Position numbers and translations under genes: made by a program. The notes beneath the pieces are model-generated. The model was not told the DNA's origin, searched no databases, and saw nothing but the letters and a program-made list of their open reading frames with translations. 10,246 bases of DNA. It comes from an uncultured Clostridium sp. (GTDB lineage Bacteria > Bacillota_A > Clostridia > TANB77 > CAG-508). Below are positions 1-7,553 of the stretch, in pieces. The stretch lies in the NCBI GenBank assembly GCA_947244675.1, contig CAMXLV010000057.1, positions 1-10,246 on the forward strand, read 5' to 3'. Each line of letters begins with the position of its first letter. Within the stretch, counting starts at the first letter, position 1.

Positions 1-94
1 TTGGGCCACAAGAATAAATTTTTACCTCTTTTCCTGCTATTGGCTTAAATATCTCCTTCTTTTTACTTAGGGTATTATAAAAATAAAGTTCCAT
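1..94 (-). CDS. cysS: Cysteinyl-tRNA synthetase, N-terminal fragment (cut by window edge)
   Basis: The minus strand from 94 opens with ATG and reads 31 codons to the window edge. The peptide starts MELYFYNTL, continues with K/E residues and FKPI, and ends KIYSCGP. This matches the start of CysS, where an N-terminal YNTL..K..F.P stretch is followed by the xYxCGxT segment whose Cys (here C29) is a ligand of the active-site zinc. The HIGH and KMSKS motifs lie outside the window. CysS charges tRNA-Cys with cysteine in the cytoplasm. A strong AGGAGG sits 5 nt before the ATG (100-105). The gene lies 75 nt downstream of the penicillin-binding protein gene on the same strand, separated by a strong inverted repeat. 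Too short for the ORF track threshold, but the motif match is good. Confidence 0.82.
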   Translation of the reverse strand, partial: MELYFYNTLSKKKEIFKPIAGKEVKIYSCGP

Positions 95-132
95 TTTTTC
101 CTCCTTTACCTTATTTTACTTAATTTGAATAG

Positions 133-161
133 GAGATGTGAAAACAATTTTTTCACATCTC
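133..161 (-). terminator. Perfect 12-bp inverted repeat between the PBP gene and cysS; possible terminator
   Basis: Arms GAGATGTGAAAA (133-144) and TTTTCACATCTC (150-161) pair perfectly around a 5-nt loop, 8 nt after the stop codon of the PBP gene. Neither strand has a clean U-tract after the stem, so it may stabilise the 3' end or attenuate read-through into cysS rather than act as a strong intrinsic terminator. Confidence 0.5.
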
Positions 162-169
162 TTGTTTTA

Positions 170-2923
170 TTAATCAATTGCTCTTGTTTCATTGGTTGCA
201 TTTGTTTGATTATTGGTATTGTTAGTTGTATTAGTATTTCCTGTCGTATTATTTGTATTTGTACTATTACTTTGGTTAGTTCCTCCCCCTGTATTATTGC
301 TTGTGTTTGTATTTCCTGCTGTATTATTTGTGTTAGTATTATTGGTTGGTGTAGGAGGTTTTGGTGCTTCCTCTTCTTTTGGTTTGGTATGAATTGGACA
401 AGTTTCATCTATTTTTCCTGTATTGGCTCCTGTTGCTCCATTGACTGGTTTCCACAATTGTAATTTTTCTTTTGGTGGTACTCCTCCAAAACTTCCTGGT
501 TTTGTTTCCACATATTGTTCACAAAATTCTGTAGCTAATTTTTCAGATTCTGTACAAATTGTCTGAGTTCCATGTCCTTCACATTTTCCTGGTAAATTAT
601 CAGAAGTGAAAATTTCTTTATAGGATCCTGTACATCCTGTTGTTGCTGCACATCCTGTTATTTTACATACTACCTGTTCTACAATTCCACTTGGTCTTAT
701 AAATGTTTTTCCTTCTAAGCCTTTATGAATATCTGTCATAACATTATCCCATATTTGCCCCGCTGGATTGGTTCCAGACCATACTACTTCTTCTTGTTTG
801 TCATATCCAAACCAACAAGCTGCTGCATAATATGGAGTAAATCCACAAAGCCATCTATCATTACTATTGTCTGTTGTTCCTGTTTTAGCTGCTACATCCA
901 TTCCAGATATAGCACAATAGGTTGCTGTTCCTTTTTTTACTGGTTCTTGCAAAATTGATTTGACAATATAAGCATTTTGTTCAGAAATAACTCTTCTTCT
1001 TTCTTGTTTTGGCATTAATACTGTATTACCACTATCATCTACTACTTTTGTGTAAAAAGTTGGGGTGATATATTCTCCATTGTTGGCAATGGCACTATAA
1101 GCTGCTGCCATCTCTAATGGGGTAATTCCATCTGAGATTCCTCCAATTGCTAATGGTAAACTCTCATCATTTAAGTCAGGATTAGAATTTTCTCCTGCTT
1201 TGTATAAACTAGTAATTCCAAAATTTCTTAAATAATCAATTGATTTTCCTGGTGTTAGTTCTTTCATTAATTTAACTTCTGGTACATTTTGTGAATAAGC
1301 AATAGCATCTCTTATGCTGATTAATCCTCTATATACACCTCCATCATCTCTTGGACGATAACCATTAAAGTCTGTTAAAACATCATCATATACAGTTGCT
1401 GCATTAATTACTTTTTCTTCTAATCCTGGTGCTACATCTGCAATTGGTTTGATTGCAGATCCTGGTTGTCTTTTTGCTTGAGTGGCACGATTCAAATTAG
1501 CTCCTGTTTTTTCTCCTAATCCACCAGAAACACCTAAAACGTTTCCTGTGGTATGGTCTATTATAATCATAGCTGCTTGTGTATGGTCATTTAACATACT
1601 TCCATCTGTTTTATCTGGATCTTTAACTTTTCCTGCTTTTATGTATTTTTCTTTTAAAGTTTCTTCCTCTACTCTTGCTTGAATATTTACATCTACTGTT
1701 GAATATATAGTAAGTCCACTACTATATATATAGTTTCTAGCAATTTCTCTTGAGATTTCTTTTTCTTCCATTACTTGAGAAATTACTTGTTCAATTACAG
1801 CATCTGTATGGTAAGAATAGCCTGAAGAGGTTGCAATAGCTCCTTTGCTAAATGGTAATCCTTCTTCTACTTTGGCAACTGCTGTGTTATAATCTTCTTC
1901 GTTTTCAATATAGCCTAGTTCTTTCATTTTGCTAAGTACTGTTTTGGTTTTCTTTTTTATTTTTTCAGTGTTATCTTTGTTCTCATCAAATGGATCATAG
2001 GCATTTGGTGAACTATTAATTCCTGCCATGAAGGCACATTCTGCTAAATCTAAGTCTTTCGCACTTTTGTTAAAGTAATACTCCGCTCCCAATTCTACTC
2101 CATGTAAATTGTTAGAACCAACAAATAGGATATTTAAGTATAACTCTAAGATTTGGTCTTTTGATATCATTCTTTCTACTTGATAAGCTTTTGCCCATTC
2201 TTTTACTTTTCTAAAAATTCCTTCTATTCCAGATGATTCATCATCTTTGGTAACATTTTTTACTAATTGTTGTGTAATGGTACTTCCCCCATATGAACTT
2301 TTCCCTAATACGGTATGTACAATTGCTCCTGCTGTTCTTTTAAAGTCTACTCCACTATGTTTATAAAATCTCTCATCTTCAATGGCAACATAAGCTTTTG
2401 GTAAGTATTCTGCCATATCCTCTAATGTGATGATTTTTCTTTTTTCATCTCCACTTAAATTCGCAATGACTGCTCCATTTGCATCAACGATTACAGAGTT
2501 TGCTGCACCTATTTTTAGTTCTTCTTTGGTTATTTCAAATTCGTCACCAAAAAGACCAAAGAACATTCCTGCTACAATTCCCGCTCCTGTTACACATAAT
2601 AATAAAAATAGAACGATGATTATTTTTATGGCTAACATTAACTTTGGATGTTTACTTGAAAATTTCTTCTTTTTCTTTTGATTTTTAGTATTTTTTTTGT
2701 CTTCTGGTGGGCGTTGTTTATGTTCTACTTTTCTTGCCACGTTTGTCCTTTTTTCTTGTTGTATATTTTTTCTATTGATTGGTCTTTTTTGCGTAGTACT
2801 TTTTCCAACTTCATTTGTTCTTTTTTTGGGTGTAGATGACCTTTTAGTACTACTACTTTGTACTTTATGTGGGCGTGTTTTTTCTTTATCATTATTTCCA
2901 TTTTTTCTATTATTACTTGGCAT
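170..2923 (-). CDS. Class A penicillin-binding protein (PBP1A-type), bifunctional transglycosylase/transpeptidase
   Basis: A 917-residue membrane-anchored enzyme that polymerises lipid II into glycan strands and cross-links them outside the membrane. Order of parts: a Lys/Arg/Asn-rich cytoplasmic tail (about 1-92); one membrane segment (about 97-125); a GT51 glycosyltransferase with EDERFYKH (catalytic E182), GGSTITQQ (212-219) and a RKVKEWA helix (second Glu E242); a transpeptidase with SAIK (S489, K492), SQN (544-546) and KTGT (from K680). After residue 750 comes a region with seven Cys (C753 to C842), then a low-complexity Asn/Thr tail (about 859-912). The ATG at 2923 is preceded by AAGGGGG about 8 nt upstream. 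The gene is followed by cysS and preceded by an uncharacterised gene on the same strand. All catalytic motifs are present, so it should be active. It is likely a pbpA/ponA-type gene, but I do not assign a symbol. Confidence 0.95.
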   Translation of the reverse strand: MPSNNRKNGNNDKEKTRPHKVQSSSTKRSSTPKKRTNEVGKSTTQKRPINRKNIQQEKRTNVARKVEHKQRPPEDKKNTKNQKKKKKFSSKHPKLMLAIKIIIVLFLLLCVTGAGIVAGMFFGLFGDEFEITKEELKIGAANSVIVDANGAVIANLSGDEKRKIITLEDMAEYLPKAYVAIEDERFYKHSGVDFKRTAGAIVHTVLGKSSYGGSTITQQLVKNVTKDDESSGIEGIFRKVKEWAKAYQVERMISKDQILELYLNILFVGSNNLHGVELGAEYYFNKSAKDLDLAECAFMAGINSSPNAYDPFDENKDNTEKIKKKTKTVLSKMKELGYIENEEDYNTAVAKVEEGLPFSKGAIATSSGYSYHTDAVIEQVISQVMEEKEISREIARNYIYSSGLTIYSTVDVNIQARVEEETLKEKYIKAGKVKDPDKTDGSMLNDHTQAAMIIIDHTTGNVLGVSGGLGEKTGANLNRATQAKRQPGSAIKPIADVAPGLEEKVINAATVYDDVLTDFNGYRPRDDGGVYRGLISIRDAIAYSQNVPEVKLMKELTPGKSIDYLRNFGITSLYKAGENSNPDLNDESLPLAIGGISDGITPLEMAAAYSAIANNGEYITPTFYTKVVDDSGNTVLMPKQERRRVISEQNAYIVKSILQEPVKKGTATYCAISGMDVAAKTGTTDNSNDRWLCGFTPYYAAACWFGYDKQEEVVWSGTNPAGQIWDNVMTDIHKGLEGKTFIRPSGIVEQVVCKITGCAATTGCTGSYKEIFTSDNLPGKCEGHGTQTICTESEKLATEFCEQYVETKPGSFGGVPPKEKLQLWKPVNGATGANTGKIDETCPIHTKPKEEEAPKPPTPTNNTNTNNTAGNTNTSNNTGGGTNQSNSTNTNNTTGNTNTTNNTNNQTNATNETRAID
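173..349 (-). repeat. Low-complexity Asn/Thr-encoding repeat at the 3' end of the PBP gene
   Basis: The last roughly 55 codons are almost only Asn, Thr, Ser and Gly. Degenerate units such as NNT, GNTNT and NNTGG recur, encoded by short AAT/ACA/ACT runs. It reads in frame and is part of the protein, probably a flexible extracytoplasmic tail. Length variation between strains would be expected from slippage. Confidence 0.7.
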
Positions 2924-2952
2924 TTTATTACCCCCTTGTCTTTGACAGCTAC

Positions 2953-2963
2953 ATTATATTATA
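2953..2963 (-). promoter_or_regulatory. Possible promoter -10 region for the PBP gene
   Basis: On the minus strand two overlapping TATAAT hexamers lie at 2963-2958 and 2958-2953, about 30 nt before the PBP start codon. The matching -35 position holds only a weak hexamer (TTTCCT at 17 nt), so this call rests on the -10 sequence in AT-rich DNA. Confidence 0.3.
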
Positions 2964-3023
2964 TTTTTATAAAAAAGGAAAGCTTTTATATAAATTTTTA
3001 AGAATTAAAATCATTTAGTTTTT

Positions 3024-3872
3024 TTAAATTTCTCCATTAACTCCTAATAGTTTTGTAATTTGTACTTTATCTTTTTCTATTTGTTTCATAATTTCTAAAA
3101 CTGGCTGTTTTTGATTAATCTGTGATTCATAAATTTGACATGCTTTATATTTGGTTTCTTTGTCATAATCAAACTCTTCTGGTTTTTGGTAAGAAATATC
3201 ATAATCATTAATACAAATTCCATTAAATCTCTTTTTTGCAATTTTCACATTTTCTCTAACATTTACTATTACTGCATTTTCATAGATATGATATTGATTT
3301 ACCAATTCTTCTGGAAAATCAACATTTAAAATCATTTCAGCATTAGAAATTCCTTTTCTTTTATTATTTCCTACTGTTATCATAATACCATCTTCTTCTA
3401 ATATTTGCTTTTCTAGTTTTTTAAATTTTTGAATATGATTTGTCACAATATTCATACTTTTATATTCTTTAGCAAGTTTTCTAATATTTACTAACATTAT
3501 CTCTGATACATCATTTACTAAAATAGACAATTTAATATCTTGTTTTTTTCTTTTCTCTCTTTCTAAAATTTTCTCTAATATCTTATTTGTTAGCACTTCA
3601 AATAACCACTTTCCTTCTACTATTTCTAAATCATAGCTATGTAATAAGTTCACATATTCCTCTTGTGTTCGTATTTTTTCACTTAAAACTATTTTTTTAC
3701 TAATCGCTTGTTCAAATACCTTTTTTGTTTTCTTAGCTAATTTTTGTGCTTTCTTAGCACTTATGCCCTGTTCCTTACAAATTGGCAAAATAATCTTATC
3801 TTGTTGTAGTTGAATCACTGTAAACAATCCCAAAATAAAATTAGGCTTGTCAGCTTCTTGAATATAATACAA
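3024..3872 (-). CDS. Uncharacterised protein with a Rossmann-like central region
   Basis: A 282-residue Lys-rich cytoplasmic protein with no signal peptide or membrane segment. I do not recognise its family with confidence. Residues about 112-206 alternate short hydrophobic strands (ILVND, NIVTNH, IMITVGN, MILNVDF, AVIVNV) with helices, which suggests an alpha/beta Rossmann-like fold, but no glycine-rich nucleotide loop is evident. Residues about 36-110 look helical and charged. The start is TTG at 3872: AAGGTGA lies just upstream at SD distance, and the nearby ATG at 3886 is in another frame. It sits between the mobile element that follows carB and the PBP gene, about 100 nt before the latter. 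A sporulation or cell-wall role would be a guess from position only. Confidence 0.75.
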   Translation of the reverse strand: MYYIQEADKPNFILGLFTVIQLQQDKIILPICKEQGISAKKAQKLAKKTKKVFEQAISKKIVLSEKIRTQEEYVNLLHSYDLEIVEGKWLFEVLTNKILEKILEREKRKKQDIKLSILVNDVSEIMLVNIRKLAKEYKSMNIVTNHIQKFKKLEKQILEEDGIMITVGNNKRKGISNAEMILNVDFPEELVNQYHIYENAVIVNVRENVKIAKKRFNGICINDYDISYQKPEEFDYDKETKYKACQIYESQINQKQPVLEIMKQIEKDKVQITKLLGVNGEI

Positions 3873-3937
3873 AAAATCACCTTCATTTCTCTTTTTTCTT
3901 TCTCTTAATTCTATGAAGATGATTTTAGTTTTATTAC

Positions 3938-3987
3938 GGGATTGGGGGACGTAGCAAAAATCCCTTCAAAAAGGGATTTGGGGACAG
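3938..3987 (+). repeat. Left inverted terminal block of the element, with stem-loop
   Basis: Contains GGGGGACGT, then GTAG, then a perfect 9-bp stem (3958-3966 with 3971-3979, loop CAAA), then GGGGACAG. A GTAG tetranucleotide 5' of a stem-loop recalls the foot of REP sequences, but may be chance. Confidence 0.65.
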
Positions 3988-4068
3988 TCTTTATTTTAGT
4001 ATAAGAAAATATTACTTTCATCACAAAAATAAAAATACTACATAGAATGCTTTTAAGAGATATCTATT

Positions 4069-4216
4069 ATGCAAAATTGTGAATTTGTAACTTTTATTTC
4101 TATTCTTGCATGTTCTATTGCAAAAGATAAAACACAAGATGAACTAAATATTTTATCTGCTTTTTTCGTACAACTTCGGAGATACTCTAGCAACTTTATC
4201 CAACATAAATTTTTAA
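4069..4216 (+). pseudogene. DUF6774-like small protein gene, frameshifted
   Basis: From ATG 4069 the frame reads MQNCEFVTFISILACSIA, then KDKTQDELNILSAFFVQL. This resembles the small clostridial DUF6774 family as I recall it (CELVxFISxLACxIA...ELxxLxAxFxQLGDTLATI). After QL the annotated frame diverges. Skipping one base (C at 4177) gives GDTLATLSNINF and a stop at 4214-4216, making a 48-residue protein of normal family length and restoring the GDTLAT signature. The gene is therefore intact apart from one inserted base. Without the correction the frame runs to 4302 with an unrelated tail. Function is unknown. It is the only cargo of the surrounding element and is opposite in strand to all neighbouring genes. 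The SD is poor (AAGAGA). Confidence 0.6.
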
Positions 4217-4307
4217 TACCAGGTAATTTTAATTTATCACTATCAAAAAAGTATAAAAACAACTATCTTTCTTTCAATATTCACTTGTTTGAGAGAATTT
4301 AGTGGGG

Positions 4308-4356
4308 TGTCCCTCAATCCCTTCTAGGAGGGATTTAAAGAACGTCCCCCTATCCC
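4308..4356 (-). repeat. Right inverted terminal block of the element, with stem-loop
   Basis: Read on the minus strand it repeats the left block: GGGATAGGGGGACGT, a stem of AATCCC(T/T)..(G/A)GGGATT with a 4-nt loop, then GAGGGACA. The arms differ from the left copy but still pair, so the folded shape is conserved. The carB stop codon (4350-4352) lies inside this block. Confidence 0.65.
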
Positions 4357-5834
4357 TCATCAATAGTTGAGATGCCAAGCGTGATTTCTTCTAAGACATC
4401 TAGTAATACTCTTACTGTGTCTAATGCTGTAAAGATTGGTATGTTGTTTTCTACTGCACATCTTCTGATATGAGCTCCATCTGTTTCTTGGTCAATCGAA
4501 TCAATGTTTCTCGTGTTTATAACATAACTTACATACCCTTTTCGCATGGATTCTAAAATTTCTTCACTACCTTCACTGATTTTCTTTTTGATTCTTGTTC
4601 TTATGCCATGTTTTCTTAAGAATTCAGCCGTTCCCTTGGTTGCTTCTATGTTAAATCCTAAGTTATAAAATCTTCTAATTAATGGCAAAGCATCTTCTTT
4701 ATCTTTATCTGCTACTGTTAAAAAGATGGTTCCATAATTTGCCAAATGCATACCAGAAGATTGCAATGCTTTATATAAAGCTCTGGTTAGTTTTTTATCA
4801 TATCCAATTGCCTCTCCTGTTGATTTCATCTCTGGAGAAAGGCAAGCATCTAATCCTGTTAATTTTGAAAAAGAAAATGCAGGTACTTTGACATACCATT
4901 TCTCTTTTTCTTTTGGATAGACTTCATTGATTCCTTGTTCTTTTAAGCTTTTTCCAAGCATAACTAATGTACCAATATCTGCTAAAGAATAACCAGTTGA
5001 TTTTGATATAAATGGTACAGTCCTAGATGATCTTGGATTTACTTCAATCACATAAACATCTTCATTTTTATCTACAATAAATTGAATATTGTATAAACCA
5101 ACAATCCCAATGCCTAATCCAAGTTTTACTGTATAATCTAATATCGTTTGTTTCGCTTTTTGACTTACACTAAAAGTTGGATAAATACTAATACTATCTC
5201 CTGAGTGAATTCCTGTTTTTTCAACATGTTCCATAATTCCAGGTATAAATACATCAGTGCCATCACACACTGCATCTACTTCTAATTCTTTTCCTATAAT
5301 ATATTTATCCACTAAAACAGGTTGTTTTTTATTAACTTCTACAGCAGTTTTTAGGTACTTTTCCAATGCTTTTTTATTTGACACAATTTGCATAGCTCTT
5401 CCTCCTAGCACATAACTTGGTCTTACAAGCACTGGATAACCAATCTCATCTGCAACTTTGATACCATCTTCTATATTCGTTACTGCTTCTCCTCTTGGTT
5501 GTAATAATTTTAGCTTTTTCATCACCTTTTCAAAAGCATCTCTATTTTCTGCTTTTTCAATTGCACTCACATCAGTTCCAATAATCTTTACTCCTAATTT
5601 AGAAAGTGGTTCTGCTAAGTTAATTGCCGTTTGCCCACCAAGTGCTGCAATAACCCCCTCTGGTTTTTCCAAATCAATAATATTCATTACATCTTCTACC
5701 GTTAGTGGTTCAAAATATAATTTATCACTTGTTGTATAATCTGTTGATACTGTTTCTGGATTATTATTAATAATAATTGCTTCATAGCCGTGCTTCTTTA
5801 ATCGTCTGGATCGCATGAACGGTTGAATAGTCAA
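4350..5834 (-). CDS. carB: CarB C-terminal half as an open frame (carbamate kinase-like and allosteric domains)
   Basis: The genuine CarB sequence starts at [17 protein letters not shown]. The roughly 15 residues before it in this frame are out-of-frame translation. It contains the second ATP-grasp module ([51 protein letters not shown]), which phosphorylates carbamate. The C-terminal MGS-like domain (about the last 130 residues, [12 protein letters not shown] and VINTRN) is where UMP, IMP or ornithine bind in well-studied CarB proteins. No start codon or SD of its own is convincing, so it would not be made as a separate subunit. It ends in ISTIDEG, the last residues abutting or inside the element's terminal repeat. 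Confidence 0.8.
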   Translation of the reverse strand: MTIQPFMRSRRLKKHGYEAIIINNNPETVSTDYTTSDKLYFEPLTVEDVMNIIDLEKPEGVIAALGGQTAINLAEPLSKLGVKIIGTDVSAIEKAENRDAFEKVMKKLKLLQPRGEAVTNIEDGIKVADEIGYPVLVRPSYVLGGRAMQIVSNKKALEKYLKTAVEVNKKQPVLVDKYIIGKELEVDAVCDGTDVFIPGIMEHVEKTGIHSGDSISIYPTFSVSQKAKQTILDYTVKLGLGIGIVGLYNIQFIVDKNEDVYVIEVNPRSSRTVPFISKSTGYSLADIGTLVMLGKSLKEQGINEVYPKEKEKWYVKVPAFSFSKLTGLDACLSPEMKSTGEAIGYDKKLTRALYKALQSSGMHLANYGTIFLTVADKDKEDALPLIRRFYNLGFNIEATKGTAEFLRKHGIRTRIKKKISEGSEEILESMRKGYVSYVINTRNIDSIDQETDGAHIRRCAVENNIPIFTALDTVRVLLDVLEEITLGISTIDEG

Positions 5835-7371
5835 ACTCTACTCCTTGTCCAATTCTAATTGGACCTGCTCCTAATACAATTATTTTCTTTTTCTTACTTA
5901 TGATTGATTCATTTTCCTCCTCATAGCTTGAATAAAAATATGGCACATAACTTTCAAACTCACTACTGCAAGTATCAATCATTTTATAAACAGGATAAAT
6001 TTTATGCTCTTTTCTTATTTTATAAATTTCTTCTTCTTTCTTTTTCCATATCTTAGCAATATATTTGTCACTAAATCCCATTTTCTTTACTTGTTTCAAA
6101 ACTTCTATATTGTCTTTACTTTCTGCTAGTATCTCTTCTGCCTTTACAATATTTTTTATTTTTTCTAAAAAGAACATATCAATCTTCGTAATATTCTCTA
6201 TCAACCCTAAATCTATATTTCTTCTCATTAATTCTGCAATAGCATAAATTCTGTCATCAGTTCCCTCTTTAATATATTCCATTAGTTCTTCTGTTGTAAC
6301 TTTATTAAATTTGTCCATTTGAATATGACATACACCAATTTCTAGTGAACGAATTGCTTTTAATAAACTCTCTTCCAAAGTTCTTCCTACACTCATTACT
6401 TCTCCTGTTGCTTTCATTTGAGTACTTAATTTATTAGAAGCTAATGTAAATTTATCAAATGGAAATCTTGCCATTTTACATACAATATAATCTAATGCTG
6501 GCTCAAAACTAGCAGGCGTATTGGCTAACATGATTTCATCTAATCTCATGCCAACAGCAATTTTAGCAGACACTCTAGCAATTGGATAACCACTTGCCTT
6601 AGAAGCTAACGCAGATGAACGTGATACTCTTGGATTAACTTCAATTAAATAGTAGTTGAAAGAATGTGGATCTAATGCAAATTGAACATTACATCCTCCT
6701 TCAATTTTTAAAGCTCGAATAATTTTTAAGGCACTATCTCTTAATAGTTGATATTCTTTATTTGTTAGTGTTTGACTTGGTGCTACAACAATAGAATCTC
6801 CTGTGTGAATTCCCACTGGATCTAAATTTTCCATATTACATACTGTAATTGCTGTATCATTTTTATCACGGATTACTTCATATTCAATTTCTTTGTAACC
6901 TTTGATACTTTTTTCCACCAATACTTGTCCCACTGGGGAAAGTTTTAGAGCATGTTTGATAATTTCTTTTAATTCTTCTTCATTATCAGCAAATCCTCCC
7001 CCTGTTCCTCCTAAGGTAAAAGCAGGTCTTAAAACAACTGGATAACCAATCTTGTTAGCTGCTTGTATTCCTTCTTCTAAGGAAGTCGCTATAATGGATT
7101 CTAAAACTGGCTCTCCTAATTCTTGACACAATTTTTTGAATTTTTCCCTATCTTCCGCTTTTTCAATACTCTGGCTACTTGTTCCTAAAAGTTCAACTTG
7201 ACATTCTTGCAATACTCCTTTTTTATCTAGTTGCATCGCAATATTTAAACCAGTTTGTCCTCCAATTCCAGGAAGAATGGCATCTGGTCTTTCATAACGA
7301 ATGATTTTAGCAACATATTCGATTGTTAATGGCTCCATATAAACTTTATCTGCAATAGTAGTGTCTGTCAT
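5782..7371 (-). CDS. carB: CarB N-terminal half as an open frame (carboxyphosphate and oligomerisation domains)
   Basis: As read, the first ATG in this frame is at 7371, residue 55 of the restored CarB, so the first 54 residues are lost. The frame itself is open from the first frameshift (7488). It holds GGQTGLN, the ATP-grasp loop [21 protein letters not shown] and [16 protein letters not shown], all typical of the first ATP-grasp module that makes carboxyphosphate. It continues through the helical oligomerisation domain ([16 protein letters not shown]) into the start of the second module ([20 protein letters not shown]). It ends at TGA 5782-5784, caused by the extra base at 5790. The terminal residues EARL are a frameshift artefact. 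Confidence 0.8.
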   Translation of the reverse strand: MTDTTIADKVYMEPLTIEYVAKIIRYERPDAILPGIGGQTGLNIAMQLDKKGVLQECQVELLGTSSQSIEKAEDREKFKKLCQELGEPVLESIIATSLEEGIQAANKIGYPVVLRPAFTLGGTGGGFADNEEELKEIIKHALKLSPVGQVLVEKSIKGYKEIEYEVIRDKNDTAITVCNMENLDPVGIHTGDSIVVAPSQTLTNKEYQLLRDSALKIIRALKIEGGCNVQFALDPHSFNYYLIEVNPRVSRSSALASKASGYPIARVSAKIAVGMRLDEIMLANTPASFEPALDYIVCKMARFPFDKFTLASNKLSTQMKATGEVMSVGRTLEESLLKAIRSLEIGVCHIQMDKFNKVTTEELMEYIKEGTDDRIYAIAELMRRNIDLGLIENITKIDMFFLEKIKNIVKAEEILAESKDNIEVLKQVKKMGFSDKYIAKIWKKKEEEIYKIRKEHKIYPVYKMIDTCSSEFESYVPYFYSSYEEENESIISKKKKIIVLGAGPIRIGQGVEFDYSTVHAIQTIKEARL

Positions 7372-7553
7372 AATGGTGGCTGGATTTGAGTTTACTAATA
7401 TTACTTTATATCCTTCTTCTTTTAAAGCTAAACAAGCTTGGGTTCCTGCATAATCAAATTCTGCCGCTTGTCCTATAACAATTGGGCCGTGATCCTATTA
7501 CTAATACAGTTTTTATATCTTTTCTTTTTGGCATTTTTCTTCACCTTTCTTTT

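Larger units (their letters stand above)
3938..4356. mobile_element. Non-autonomous element (MITE-like) with hairpin-bearing inverted ends
   Basis: The 15-nt termini GGGATTGGGGGACGT (3938-3952) and its inverted copy at 4342-4356 match at 14 of 15 positions. Just inside each is a hairpin with related arms: AAATCCCTT/AAGGGATTT (3958-3979) on the left and AATCCC/GGGATT (4316-4335) on the right. Further inside is a third mirrored block (GGGGACAG at 3980-3987; its imperfect inverse at 4308-4315). No transposase is encoded. I see no target duplication at the borders, which suits an element moved by an IS200/REP-type (Y1 HUH) transposase acting in trans. That assignment is inference. The interior carries a broken DUF6774-like gene on the plus strand. 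Confidence 0.65.
4350..7534 (-). pseudogene. carB: Carbamoyl-phosphate synthase large subunit, full span with two +1 frameshifts
   Basis: The real start is ATG 7534 ([15 protein letters not shown]), with AAGGTGA upstream and 19 nt after carA. After codon 15 an extra C (minus strand, position 7489) shifts the frame. The CarB reading resumes with [18 protein letters not shown] second extra C at 5790 (between GCA and GGC) breaks the second half, which resumes [17 protein letters not shown]. Removing the two bases gives 1061 codons with no internal stop, a 1060-residue CarB of usual length (about 1060-1075). CarB binds two ATP and makes carbamoyl phosphate from bicarbonate and the ammonia passed from CarA. 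Everything else looks under selection, so this is either very recent decay, a sequence error, or less likely a recoded gene. The stop codon lies inside the end of the mobile element. Confidence 0.85.

Noticed and set aside
106..463. Two frames over the 3' end of the PBP gene
   Set aside because: Both are shadows of the Asn/Thr repeat in other frames, with biased composition and no SD.
2941..2963. Plus-strand TTGACA followed by TATA-like sequence
   Set aside because: It points into the 3' end of the minus-strand gene at 3024, there is no plus-strand gene downstream, and AT-rich DNA gives such matches by chance.
3024..3872. Assignment to the YtxC sporulation family
   Set aside because: Length is similar but the C-terminal signature I would expect for YtxC is not visible, so I left the gene unnamed.
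4053..4262. 69-codon minus-strand frame inside the mobile element
   Set aside because: It is the antisense shadow of the DUF6774-like gene and has no family resemblance.
5847..5864. Perfect inverted repeat GTCCAATT/AATTGGAC in carB
   Set aside because: It encodes the invariant GPIRIGQ motif, is isolated and is expected by chance, unlike the chain at 9148-9576.
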